Below, one piece after another: positions 10,250 to 22,203 of a stretch of 64,000 bases of DNA. Origin of the DNA: Citrus sinensis. Lineage: Eukaryota; Streptophyta; Magnoliopsida; Sapindales; Rutaceae. How positions within the stretch are numbered: the first letter of the stretch is position 1; each line of letters begins with the position of its first letter. Where the stretch lies: the NCBI RefSeq assembly GCF_022201045.2, contig NC_068562.1:3410001-3474000 (forward strand). The letters are read 5' to 3'. Under the pieces are notes generated by a model. It was not told the DNA's origin. It saw only the letters and a program-made list of their open reading frames with translations, and made no database searches. Made by a program: the position numbers and the translations under genes.

Positions 10250-13200
10250 GTCTGATTTCTTTTAACTTCTTAAATTATTATCTCTTCTTAAATACTCTGT
10301 ACTCTACTTTTGTAATCATAAAAGAAATTAATTTACAATACTCAATAGAAGATAATGAAAAAGTATCAAATCTTTTTTTGTAGTTATCGTAATGGTGGAT
10401 AAAACCTTTAAAAAGAAAGAGAGGCATTATAGTGATTATGAAAGTTTTTTTTCCCTTTTCTAAAATAGGTTTTATAAATTTTATATAGTGGGTGCTTCTA
10501 AAAAATATAAAAATTATAATAAGGATAAATTTAAGATTCGGTGGGTTATGTTGAGAGATAAAGATTAGTTTAAAATTTTTAATAGGGTTAACTGAAAAAT
10601 AGTGGCTGGTGAGATTTAACGAGAAGTCAAATATCAACACTCTTTCAAAAAAGGACAAAAAAAAAAAAAAAGAATTGGAACTATTATCATATCTTCAAAG
10701 GATTAGTGATATTTAACCTTCCAATCTATCTCAACAGCCCCCACGACTTAATTATCTCTATTTATTCTAAAACCGTCCTTATTCATTTTTTTTTTCCATA
10801 AACTCAACAGCTCCCAACTTCTAGTCACTGAAGCTTCAATTGCCAAAATGCTATTGATTTTCCCGTCATTTTATTTTTCAACATCCCCTTGAAACTAAAT
10901 AAACATACATGTAACCAGTACATTGTAATTGAATAAAAACAAAGATGGACATGCATCCAAACAATGTGTAAATGATGATGGATTTCGTTTGAAAATCTTC
11001 AATAAATGTCTCGCCAATTCAAGTTCCTTATATGATTAAAATAGAAAATAAAAATTGGTGTTTAAAATTTAAATCAATTGAAGTGAACGCCATTTGCATT
11101 TTCGGGAAAAAAAAAATACCTTGAAAATATTGATAACCATGGAGGAAGCTTGCTAAGTTTTCGTATTGTTGGTGTTGGTGTTATCATTCGCAAGAGAGAA
11201 AATGAAGGAAAGTATGCTACTCTTCAATCTTTAGTGAAAATGAAGATGAAAGAAAGTGAGGGAGAATGAGAAAGAGGAAGGAGAAGAGAAAGGGTACATT
11301 TTAAAAATTCAAGTTGTTTTAATGGGTATTTTAGATATTTTAAATTAAAACAATAAATTGGGAGTTATTAAAATTAATTAAGGGATCAGATATCACTATT
11401 CCCTTCAAAATTCTCTTAAAACACTTTTTATATATTTATAACTTTAACCTTAAATAAAATTGCATTCAAGGTCATAATAGTATATCTAATCAAACTCACA
11501 CGCTAAATAACTTCTTTTTTTTTTTTTTTTCTAAAAGCTCTTTTCACAAAGATGTGAAACCTCAGTAACCTTGTATTTGCTATTCGTATCAACCAAAATT
11601 TAGTAAATAAGAAGAGTAAATCTATATAAATAAAAATATATAGAAATAATTTTTTGCAAGTGCTTTTTTTTTTTAACAAATTTTTTTTTAATTTAAAGAA
11701 AAAAATTCCATGAATATGGGGTGTGAACAACTAAAAAAAAATTGAAAGATTGGGGTTGAATGTGGAATGATCTTAATTTGAGGTTAACCACCATGAAAAG
11801 AGGTGTTATTAAAAAATATGTATTATTTTTTAATAATTGAATGGGATAAATAAAGAAAAGGGATTTCACAATGTGTTTGGTCCACTTTAATTTCATTGTA
11901 TTGAATTGGGTTAGATTGTAATGTATGGTATTAGGGTATGAAAATTTTAATGCAATTCCATGTTTATAGCAATATGGACCGCATTAGATATATTAATATT
12001 TTATATTATAAATTTTATTCTAAATTAATATTTATTTTGATTACATTAATTAAAAATTAAAGCACTTTGGTTGCAAGTTACCACATCATTTTGTCTTTTT
12101 TTGGGTGTTAAATTTCGTTGCTTTCCTTTTCATTTTCAATTTATTAGTAAGTATTGCTGTAATTTCATTGTCCTCTTTCATTCTTCCCTTCTACTCCACA
12201 ATTGTCCCAATTTTCTCTATTTTCAAATCGTTAATCAACAAATTGAAATCAACAAGAGCTAACTTGATATCATTCATTGCTAAAAATAAAAGTTAGAACC
12301 ACCAAAAACAAAAGAATAAAATAAAAATGCTCTGATGCATGATCATCATTGAACAGCAAATTTATGTTTTCACTCGATTTTTTTAGTACATGTGGCTAAA
12401 TAGATTTATGCATCTATTTGTGTAATTTCCTCAGTTAGGTTTAAGATAATATATAAAAGAGAATTAATGAGCCTTTTAGGGGGTTGTCGATAGTTCAACT
12501 CCTTTTATAATGTTTAAAAGAATATCCTAATTGAAAAATGTTAATTGCGAGACCACAAATTGAGGTTAACGACTCCAATGTTTATTTTATATGCATAAAC
12601 CGTTATCCATTTTGGGTAAACAAAATGATTAATAATATTTTAAGTATGAAAACCGACCAAACACACGAACCCAACAAATTGATGGGGATCTTTTATTACC
12701 TTGACAGGAATAAATACTGTCCTAAGTCTATGGTCTGTGGTATATTAAATTAAATATCTCATTTGTAAAATTTATTCATATAGTGGGGGCTGGCTTGCAT
12801 ATTGGAATCGAAACTTCCAGATCTATTTTCTGTTCCAATTATTTAACATAGCAAGGTCCCCATCCGTAATATAATTTCTTTGTGGCGGTGGTGGTTCCAT
12901 GGAAAGATGTTGACAGATGAAACCTAAAATGGGGGTGTGATCTCTCTCTCATTGACATTAATTATTGCATCCGAACAAGATAGTTAGTAGCAACAAGTGC
13001 ACAGATTTAATTACAACTACTAAAAACCAGCCGGCTTAATTAATTTTTTATGTGCAATGTCTAGTACATTTCACCATCGAGACGGAGACAAGACGCTAAG
13101 TCCTAGCTTCGCTCGTGCTCGTGCATTCATACTAACTGTGAATGGCTACTAATTAGTTAAAATTTGAAATTCCCCGCAGCATCCTTCACAATCTATCGTA

Positions 13201-13318
13201 CGTTAACATCGCTGCAAGAAAGATACAAAACACTTCTTAATTAGTGGGTAATAAATGATCGAAACGAATGAATGAACAGCAAAGCTTTATTCCAAACAGG
13301 ATTAACGGTAAGGGTTAG
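10250..13318. other. Intergenic, AT-rich; no gene seen
   Basis: A long AT-rich stretch with poly-A/T runs. The open frames near 10278-10658, 11503-11896 and 12071-12296 are low-complexity and match no family I know. The part from about 13000 upward is probably the CYP707A 3' UTR. Confidence 0.5.
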
Positions 13319-16300
13319 CTACCTTCTTAATTTCCAAAACTTTGCCGGGAGTCCATTCCTAGGTATAGGGAATGGCTCATACTTAACCCCTTCATTCGGC
13401 CCTATTATTTCCCACCTGCGTTATTCAGTGGCACAAACACATATAAGTAATATGTATAGGAAAGTTATTTATATCGGATTTATCATTTGGGATTAAAGTC
13501 TACGACGACGAATTTACAACAGTATGAATTTTAATAAAATTCATAATCCTAAACTAGAACACCACCATCTATATATATAAAATTAAATAATACACAGATC
13601 GACCAACAATAATTTAAGAAATAAATCTAATAATCTTCTCTACTTCACTCATGAACATCTACAAACCTGTACTCATTTACGAGATGATGAAGGAGGACAA
13701 GCATCTCTAGCTTGGCAAGTTCGCTTCCAGGACAAGCATGAACGCCATTGCCAAAAGGCATGAATGTATTGGGTTTGGGTCCGATCTCAAATCTTGATGG
13801 ATTAAATTCACGAGGTTCAGAAAAGAAATCCGGATTGTGATGAACATTTCGAAACAGAGGAAGGACCTTCCATCCTTTGGGAATCAAATGTCCTGTCAAC
13901 AAATTAAATCAAATAATTTGTTATATAAGGCCAATATATTATATTATATAATATTACATTTGTGAATTAACTGCCAATAATATAATTATAAGGATTTTGT
14001 TAAGTAACATGTATTATAACTTATAACAGTTTTTTGGTAAAAATAAGTAATAGAATAGTGGAATATATGAGCGAGTGAGTAAATTTTATTCAACTATAAG
14101 TTTCATTAAATATAATTTAAGGAGACACTTATTATAACAACAACAACAACAATAATAATAACACCTCAAACCACCTCAAAGCCAAAGTGATTAACTAAAA
14201 ATTAATAATTCGCTCAAGTACCGTAACGTGAGACGGTTCGAGCGGGACGCAAAAGAAAATAGGATATACATTTTATTTGCATGGCATGGGGTGCGGTGGG
14301 GCCATCCAATGTATGAAGAAGGTTCGTCTCTTTGTGTTCTTTTATTTTCTATTAGTTAATCTTTAGTCAGTATTAAGGTCGAAAGGGTAGTAGAAAAACA
14401 TGGCTAGTGGCTAATCTTTTTATGAGGGTGGCTTTCTTGGAAAGTGATTCAAATGATAGGGGCTGAAATCTGTTTTGAGTTTTCACTTAAATTCCGAACT
14501 ACTGTTCTGCAAAGTTCACTGGTGTGGAGTGGTTGAGTTTGTGATATAATAATATATACATCCATTTATTCCACGTAACATCATCAATTGTACTTGAAGA
14601 AGAGATGAGTCCCCAGATACATATTGTTTCTTCTTTAATTTGGACGGGTGTGCTCGCGCGTCAAATAAGTGAAATGATTCCATGTCCTTGCATGGTGAAA
14701 TTGCGTCACTTAAGATGAGTAAATTGATTAGTGGCATTTTCTTTTACTGCCCTTGACAGTCACAGACGCCATTAAAATTGTACTAATAAGTTACTGAAAT
14801 TCTTATGTCAAGAAATAACAAATTAAAATGATTAACTATTGATTAGCTGGGTTCCATTGAAGAAATAATTTGATGTAACTTACGCACCTTTGTATTCAAC
14901 ATCCTCAACAGCTTCCCTGAAGGTGTAAGATACGACGCTAGCCATCCGCAAGCTCTCCATTATAACCTGAAGTCAAAGGACACGCTATGCCTGAATCCTA
15001 ATTACTTTTATTTTATGGCAATCCCTAACATACATGTAATGTATGTTACTCCACTCACATGAACAGTGAGTGGATCCCACACAACTCACTGTTTATGTGA
15101 GTGGTTGTAACATACATTAAATGTATGTTAGAGGGATCCTTTACTTATTTTATTGGTAGTTCGTCCAAACAAATAAATATATATACCTTATTTGTTAAGG
15201 GCATATTTTTAGTTTGAGCCAATGTTAACCCTCGTTTTTCTCCATCATTTTGTTCATAAATTAACTTCTGCTCCGCCTGAAATACATAGCAAAATTAAGT
15301 TTAAATTAAACAAACAAAATTAGGTGTAGATCCAAACACTAACCCTAATAGCTCCCAGAAGGTTTCGATCATCGTGCATGTACTTGAGAATCCACGTTAA
15401 GAGACTGGCTGTAGTGCCATGAGCGGCGAACAAAACACCGATGATATTATCAACAATTTGATCATCAGTTAAGTGTTCACCATTTTCATCTTTGTAGTTC
15501 ATCAGACTAGCCAAGAGATCTGTATCAGCCACACTCTTCTCCTTCCTCTCTTTAATTATCTCAGAGAGAGTTTGATCCAGCCTTCTCCTTGCCTTCAAGT
15601 CAATATTTAAATAATTAATTCTTAATTAAATAAACAATTTTGATGTCCCCCTTAATTATTACTATTATTATCGTTTACTAAAGTTATCTGGTTAATAGTG
15701 GATTAATATAATGCGCGCTAGCTTACCCTCAATGAGGTGGCGTACAAGGATCCTGGTAGGTATATTGGGAAAGAATTGTAACCTCTGTCCAACGTGCTGT
15801 AATTCTTCTTCAGTATCTCCTTGTATCCAGTGTCCAGGTGACCAAAGATGGACAGAACAGCTACATCAAACACGAACTGCCATTCCCGAGAGCCAATATT
15901 TAAGGAGCGTGACAACTAATCATTCGTAAACATATAATATTTTTCATTTTCGTTGCCACTTAAGCCAGTCACAATAACATTATATCTAATAATGGTTTCT
16001 ATTCAACACATGGAAGTTAATTCAGTCTTCGCTAGCTTCTAAAGTGTTTATTAATTAGGGAACAAAAACTACGTCAAGCGTTCATAATATCGTTTCCTTC
16101 GCAAAGAGTGGGGAGAGCCTTCACTTATGCTCGTTTTTCTCTAGCTTTACTTTTGAGCCATTGTCCTTTGAGTAATGATATAGCCACAAACTCTTGTACA
16201 AACTTATTTTGTACAAACTGACGTGGCATGATAAGATTGGTTGAATTAAATATCACTTGACCCACATGATTTGTTTTTATTATTTTATATTTTCATTCAA

Positions 16301-17213
16301 CCAATGAATTAATGCCACGTCAGTTTGTACAAAATAAGTTTGTACAAGAGTTTGTGGCTGTATCATTACTCTTGTCCTTTATGGTCTCTTAATAACTTTT
16401 ACGTTTTTTACGCCGTCCATGCCCCTTTTTCCCGTAAAAATATAACTCACTTGTGCACAATTTGGGAAAAAAAATTAAAAAATAAATTATTAATTGAAAT
16501 ATTAGCTTGTAAGATTAAATTAATTATACATAGTACTTACTAAATTAGTGATGAGTAAAAAAGAAAGAATCACAAACCTTCTTCATCTCATGGAAAGTGT
16601 TAACTAGTCTGCCACCAGACCATGAGTCTAGGGTGGACATGGCAGTGGCTTCAATGCAAGAGACCGAGTTTCGGACCATACTGGGAGTCAGTGAAGATTG
16701 AACGAGCTTTCTCATGCGAGTATGGTAACCATCTTGGTGGAAGAAAAGTGCCCATGGGCCAATTAACCTTTCCTTACTACGAGGATAGGTTGGTTTGAAT
16801 AAGTGTGCATGAGTAACTAACACATATCTGATGGCTTCAGAATTCACCAACATAACACATTTGTACCCAAGAATATGTGTCTTAAATATCTCTCCATACC
16901 TATATTAAATCACCAAACAGTAACGTCATTTGATCATCAAAACTATAATAATTAAATATTATGTGTATATTTATATGTGTGTGTGTGCGTTTGTGTGTAT
17001 TAAGTAATGGCATAAAATTGACCTCTTTTGCCTTGTGCTAAAGAAATCATCTGGGTTTTGAGAGAACAATTTGGGAGTCTCTCCTATATAAGGCAAGCCC
17101 ATTGAGCCTGGAGGCAGCTTTGGCTTTGGTAAAGACATTCTTTTAATTAGATTTCTCAATGAAGTAGCTGAGAGAATGATGAAGAAGAAAGAATAAAGAA
17201 GAAAGACATCCAT
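13319..17213 (-). CDS. CYP707A: Cytochrome P450 CYP707A family, abscisic acid 8'-hydroxylase, 8 exons
   Basis: Exons: 17213-17023, 16899-16578, 15876-15727, 15592-15344, 15276-15187, 14966-14888, 13892-13667, 13415-13319. They sum to 1404 nt, 467 residues, normal for the family. All introns are GT-AG. The protein has an N-terminal membrane anchor (LLYSFFFIILSA), the proline hinge KPKLPPGSMGLPYIGET, the exon-2 start YGEIFKTHILGYK shared by CYP707A, ExxR (E338-R341), FNPSRF, and the haem loop FGNGVHACPG with Cys414. CYP707As are ER-bound enzymes that 8'-hydroxylate ABA to phaseic acid and set ABA decay in seeds and stressed tissue. One key oddity is the I-helix, which reads FAAHGTTAS instead of the family's FAA(Q/R)DTTAS: the acidic residue before Thr281 is Gly280. 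Intron 2 contains a MULE-type MITE and intron 5 a palindromic element. The start is chosen at 17213 because the TATA box lies between it and the next upstream ATG (17369). Family assignment is firm; catalytic competence is uncertain. Confidence 0.92.
15021..15137. repeat. Palindromic MITE-like element in CYP707A intron 5
   Basis: Two roughly 50-bp arms are near-perfect inverted repeats (CATACATGTAATGTATGTTAC and CCACTCACATGAACAGTGAGT against their complements) around a short loop with GGATCC. No clean target duplication is visible. Ends with GGATCCC resemble the element at 38521-38641. Confidence 0.6.
16170..16371. mobile_element. Mutator-type MITE, 202 bp, inside CYP707A intron 2
   Basis: The terminal inverted repeats are 60 bp with a single mismatch, starting GAGTAATGATATAGCCACAA. 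The element is flanked by a perfect 9-bp direct repeat TTGTCCTTT (16161-16169 and 16372-16380). Long TIRs plus a 9-bp duplication are diagnostic of Mutator-like elements. It has no coding capacity, and the near-identical arms imply a recent insertion. Confidence 0.9.
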
Positions 17214-17319
17214 ACTCTTAAGCTCAGGGACACGCTCAAAAAGAGAAATCTTGTGTGATCTTACGAAAAATACTATAACGAGCTTATTACACTGCCAAAT
17301 AGAGCTAGAGCTGTATACA

Positions 17320-17325
17320 TTTATA
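17320..17325 (-). promoter_or_regulatory. TATA box of CYP707A
   Basis: Minus-strand CACTCTATAAATG, about 107 bases upstream of the chosen ATG and downstream of the alternative ATG at 17369. It implies transcription from about 17290 and a 5' UTR of roughly 75 nt. Confidence 0.6.
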
Positions 17326-17329
17326 GAGT

Positions 17330-18575
17330 GGGTAAGGCTAGCTAGAGATAGGGAGAGAGGGACGTGCATTGTGTTTATCTGTAGATAATAATGTAATCAT
17401 GTGTCTCTGGTCTTGGCACGAGTGCTGTGCAGGACAATTATAGGTGCCGTGCGAACTTGGAATGATTCAAGTGCATCTGTTGAGACACTGCTGAATGTGC
17501 CCGCTGTATCCTGGTTTTTTGTGTTACGGCTTAATTGCGAGTCCGCTATTCTTTACCACAAAACTGATGCTTTGTATTTCTGTACGAAGAGCCTACTTTA
17601 GCCATATATATTAGAGACATTGCTCACTCTGTCTTAAATGTAAGTTGAAAATGATGATAAATTTATTTACTTTGAGAAATCCCCAACTCTTTATTGTTTC
17701 ATGCATGTCTGGAGAATAATTTGGAAAATCATATATAAACTCAAATCTTTTTCAGGCACGCTCATGTCCAATTTTGGTGTTAAATTTGTTGATTTAAGTT
17801 GTGTAGAAGTTTATGGGGGTATAAGTCTAACTCATGGTCGAAAACTAACTCAATAGTTGAGTATCGCATGTACAAATCAATTTATTTTATTAATTTTAAC
17901 ATATGATCATTATAAGCTCACTTAAAAATGAGGTTATTAGATAGAAATTCATGGACCTCACTCGTACATAAAGAATTGATAATTCAATAATTGAGAGTTG
18001 TTTAAAGTTTATATATTTAATTTAAAACCAATTTTCAACCAATATGGGACTATTTCATTAATGAGTTGAAGTTATGGTAATGATAAAGCTTAATATTGGC
18101 AGCTCACCTCTTCCATTTTCTAGAGTGAGTTTTCTTAACTCCCTATGTGTATGTGACTATAAATCTCTCAAACTTCTGCTAAGCAAAATATAAGTTCATG
18201 ATGGATGACCATTAAAATTTTACTTCGTGCATTAGGAGAGTTTTTCCTATCTTGGCTTTGATCCAACCATCTTAAGACCAAAATTTCAAGTCCTTCTATA
18301 TAATAGATTTGATTTAAATAAGGTCTAAACAAATTTTAAACATAGTACTCATATTCTCTCATGATTTAAATTTATTCTAATCAAAATATGTGTGAATGAT
18401 TAATAATTAATTGGGGAATAAGAATGTACATATTTACTTGAATCTTAACTGTTCAACATTATCGCTGACACACGACACATAACATATTAAAGAGTTCAGT
18501 ATAACTTAGATAATGAGAAGTTATAAATTAAAATTATTTAACACATTAAACTTTTATCTAACATGTGTATACTAA
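17330..18575. other. CYP707A upstream region; no gene seen
   Basis: AT-rich. The motif ACCAATATGGGACTATTTC near 18036 is the kind often found in old LTR relics, but no element ends could be defined. Confidence 0.35.
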
Positions 18576-18945
18576 GAGTATCTCCAAAAAGCTCTATAAA
18601 TTTTACTCTTCAAATATTCATTTGCTTACCTATGTGGTAAATAGATGAGTAAAAAAAGATATTATTCTCCAAAAGACTCTTTAATTAGAAATAAGTTAAT
18701 ATTATTTTAATTAAATAACTATTTTTTTAAAGAAAAAATCAATAGTAATTAAAGCACATTTTTTTTCAACAAAAAATAATAAAATATAAATTGAAGAGGG
18801 AAAAAGTAACTTTTCAAATTTGAAGAGAAATGATTATTTTTTATTTAAAGAATTTTAATTGAAGTGTCTTTTAGAGCTTTAAATATTGATGTAACTCTTT
18901 AAATAAGTAATAAAATTTTATTTAAAAAATTTTTTAGTGATGCTC
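18576..18945. mobile_element. Degenerate MITE (GAGTATCTCC type)
   Basis: The left end GAGTATCTCCAAAAAGCTC and the inverted right end GAGCATCACTAAAAAA resemble the common plant MITE end GAGCATCTCCAA. The interior is AT-rich with AGAGCTTTAAA motifs. No convincing target duplication, so the boundaries are approximate. Confidence 0.4.
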
Positions 18946-19265
18946 TATCAACCTTTCAAATACCAAAATAATTCCCATGTTTTGCATGTGTTTTTTTTAT
19001 CAACGACTTAATATAATAATATATTTACCGAAGCGTGGCAATAAATTTTCTGGCTATGGCTACATCATCATCATTTCCCAATCGAAGTACTTTAGGGAGA
19101 ATCTATCAACTAAATAAAGTCGATAATGGGACCCAGGTGGTCGCAAGGCAACGGTGAATATTAGTCATTGCCGTTGGATGAATGCGGGACCCAATTGGGG
19201 CTTAATAGACGTAGATCATTCAAACACCGGACCCCGCGCACGCTGACATTTCTGCAAAGCAATAG

Positions 19266-19487
19266 CACGTGTCCATGTGTGATATGTTGCCAGTGAAAAA
19301 AAATGAAAGGCGGGGAGACAGTCGGCATCTCATATAACTGGCAAAGGGCTTATGTGTCGACATCCTGGTGGTGGGTTACGTATACGATGTCGTTGATGTA
19401 TAAATTTCCGAAACTTGCCAAGCTGGTAATCCTTTCCTACCACTGAAGTGACAGGAATCGTGCTGACACGTGATGTGTTGTACACGT
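19266..19487. promoter_or_regulatory. Cluster of ACGT-core motifs (G-boxes) about 2 kb upstream of CYP707A
   Basis: CACGTG occurs at 19266-19271 and 19467-19472, with ACACGT at 19482-19487, inside an unusually GC-rich island (about 19060-19500) in AT-rich surroundings. ACGT-core G-boxes are ABA-response type elements, but no function is shown here. Confidence 0.3.
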
Positions 19488-19574
19488 AAAGATATAAGAC
19501 ACCTTTTTAATCCGGATTGTACAACTGTTACAATTAAGGGCGAAAATGCTACTAATCAAAGTTAAATTTAATAA

Positions 19575-19757
19575 GAGTAATAATATAATCATAAATTTTT
19601 ATACAATTCTTTTTTATAAACTGATGTGTTATTATTGAATTATTTGGATTAAATATATGTCGATTCACATGATTTTTTTTTTATTTTATATTTTTATTCA
19701 ATCAATAAACTAATGTCAAATGAGTTTGTACAAAAATTTATGATTGTATCATTATTA
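19575..19757. mobile_element. Second, older copy of the Mutator-type MITE, 183 bp
   Basis: The order of motifs matches the 16170-16371 element: GAGTAATAATATAATC at the left, TCGATTCACATGA in the middle, GTTTGTACAAAAATTTATGATTGTATCATTA at the right (key parts only). It is more diverged. It is flanked by a perfect 9-bp direct repeat ATTTAATAA (19566-19574 and 19758-19766). Confidence 0.82.
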
Positions 19758-19766
19758 ATTTAATAA

Positions 19767-20856
19767 TAAGTGATTATTTGTATGAATTAACTCAGCCAGT
19801 GGCTATGATGAAACTGCTCTGCCATAGAACAATGATGATATCTGTTAGATAAGAGTATTAATTACAAATTTAATATTCATTTTGATGATTGTACGATCAT
19901 CAACAATACTCTATAGTAGAATGGTTCTAACATAGTCAGACCCTTTAATTAAATTCAAAACATCTAACATCACAAATTGTGCAGTATGTTTTATCACAAG
20001 CAATTATTATCTATCTCCTCATAAATGTTTTAATGAATCACGACGTACTTCAATTTGTATATATTTTAAAGAGAAATTAACAATGAAAGAGGGACACAGA
20101 TCAATCAAGAAGAAAATGAGTAGGAATAATTTGTTTTCAAATAAAATGTTAAAAAAGAAAAAAAGTTCCATACTAAAGACAACAATTAATTGATTTTCCT
20201 TTGTGCCTATACTCTTTTGTGGTAGCCTAAGAAAAGCACATGAGATTGGATTATACTAATTATCTGGATTAGATTAGATTGCATTAAGCTTGATTATAGT
20301 ATTTTGTCTTATGTCTAGTATAACATTGCTTTGAATTGTATTGAATTATATTTAAATAATATTAAATAACATTTAAATTGATATCTAAATATAAACACCG
20401 ATTTTAATGAGATTTTTAATCATAATTAAAATAAATTTTAAACAAGCAATTAATTAAAAAACGAAATGTATTGTCAATAAGTTATTGGGCAGTCTTAATA
20501 TAAAAAACAAATAAATAATAAATAAAACAATTTAAATATTTAATTAATTTTTATCTAATATTTAGAAAATTTTAAATAAAATCGATTAATTGATGGTATT
20601 ATTAATTTTCATGATTATGTTTAATATTATATTAGCTATTATTAAATTTAATAAAACCGATAATGCAATAAATTATTAAATGATTAATTTTATTGATAAA
20701 TTATTAAATATACAAGTAATAAAAATTTAATCTTAATAGTTAGTAGAACTAAAAGTACTAATTTAATTATATCATAGACAATAAATACAAAAAATAAATT
20801 TCAAGTAAATCAAAAATAAAAAAATTAATTAACCAATATTACATATAGATAATAAA
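19767..20856. other. Intergenic, very AT-rich; no gene seen
   Basis: No open frame of interest. The sequence near 20240-20400 (GGATTAGATTAGATTGCAT and similar) may be an old MITE, but no ends or target duplication were found. Confidence 0.4.
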
Positions 20857-21508
20857 TCTATATATATATAGAAAGCTGAGACTTGAGAAGGTGATGTGGC
20901 ATCATCATTTCTCATCTTTGTATATTCTCTATTATCTAATAAATAGAGAAATTTTTTTCTTATATTTGATTTTTCATCTTCTCATAATTAATTTGATTGT
21001 TATCACACAATAACAATTATGTAAAGATTTTAATGAGGCACATTCTTTGTAATGAACATCTAAGGGGGAGTGTTATGAATTTATTAAAATAAATGTAGAT
21101 GCTCATAACATATATATCTTAGTTTCCACACTATCTCACATTAGCAACTTTTAGCTTCCCTATAACTCCCACTATCTCACAATGAATTATGATCCATAAT
21201 TTTTCATTAATTTTATTGAATGATTATGTAACTATAAAAGGAGAGCTCATCTTTTTTGTTTTGTACACACACAATTGGAATGAATAAAATCACTCTATAA
21301 TATATTCTCTCATTTTATTCTTTATCTTGCGTTGCTTCTTTATTTGTATTTCTGGTTAATAGTTTTTTTTTTGTTTTTTATAAGGCTGCCTCATCTTAAA
21401 AAAAATCAATTCATATTTTTTATCAGTTTCATCAAGTATAAAGTAAGAAAAAATGATAATACTAAATTGTTTTTTCAAAGCCGCGTGAAGCGCGGTTCTA
21501 TTTTCTAG
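20857..21508 (+). mobile_element. Non-autonomous Helitron, 652 bp
   Basis: The 5' end starts TCTATATATATATAGAAAGC and continues GAAGGTGATGTGGCATC, as in plant Helitrons. The 3' end has the GC hairpin CCGCG-TGAAG-CGCGG (21481-21495) followed nine bases later by the terminal CTAG (21505-21508). The bases flanking the element are A (20856) and T (21509), the AT target site of Helitrons, with no duplication. There is no Rep/helicase coding sequence. The interior contains a copia retrotransposon end. Confidence 0.82.
21062..21360 (+). mobile_element. Copia-type polypurine tract plus LTR fragment captured in the Helitron
   Basis: AAGGGGGAG (21062-21070) is a classical copia polypurine tract, directly followed by TGTTATGAATTT, an LTR 5' end. 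About 160 bases later is a TATA box (TATAAAAG, 21233-21240), then GAATGAATAAAATCAC, a polyadenylation-like signal. No reverse transcriptase or integrase sequence is present. The 3' LTR end is not defined; 21360 is approximate. Confidence 0.6.
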
Positions 21509-22203
21509 TAATTATATAAATGAAAGTCTCATAAATGGACAACTTTTTTTCTTTGATCTTATTCCAACTAAACCTATGTGTAAATTAGGATTACTAATCT
21601 CATCATTTTAGGATTAAATTCGAATTTAGTCCCCCTTAAGCCAACCAAACTAAGTTTGCCAAATATGAGATAAATATTTAATCCCTAAATTAACATGTTA
21701 CCATCTAAATATGGTCTAAGATCATGAAGCAACCAGCCAGCTAGCTGGGGACTAAAGTAAAAAAATTAAAAAAATTAAAGAAAATGAAAGGACGGAAGAG
21801 AGAGAGCTCGTTGGGGGTTTATTGAGAAAAAATAAAAGAAAATAAGGGGTTGTTTTGGAATCATGGAGATGTGATTAGAATTATTATCATTTTCATCGTT
21901 TTCTAGATGGGGTATATTTAGAAAAAAAAGGTGTTATAAAGACTTTTGAGGGGTGTTAGCAGCGTATTAATTCATTTTTTATTTTGTAACTGAAAATATA
22001 ACTCAATAACAAATTCAAAAAGTTATAATTTTAGAAAAACTTTAAAATACACGAGAGATACCATATTAAACATATAATAAATAAATGATGCTATTACATG
22101 TATGTATTTAATTTAAAAAACAAATTACTATGTAAATATTAATTATATTTAATTTATTTAATTATACATATTATACATATATTAGTTAATTATATGACCT
22201 TTA

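Noticed and set aside
13645..13666. CYP707A ending after YRFVDVHE at the end of exon 7
   Set aside because: A GT donor after TACAG joins in frame to exon 8 (WEIIGPNEGVKYEPFPIPRN and on), giving the normal family C-terminus.
17023..17369. Longer CYP707A start at the ATG at 17369
   Set aside because: It adds 52 residues without family similarity and lies upstream of the TATA box at 17320-17325.
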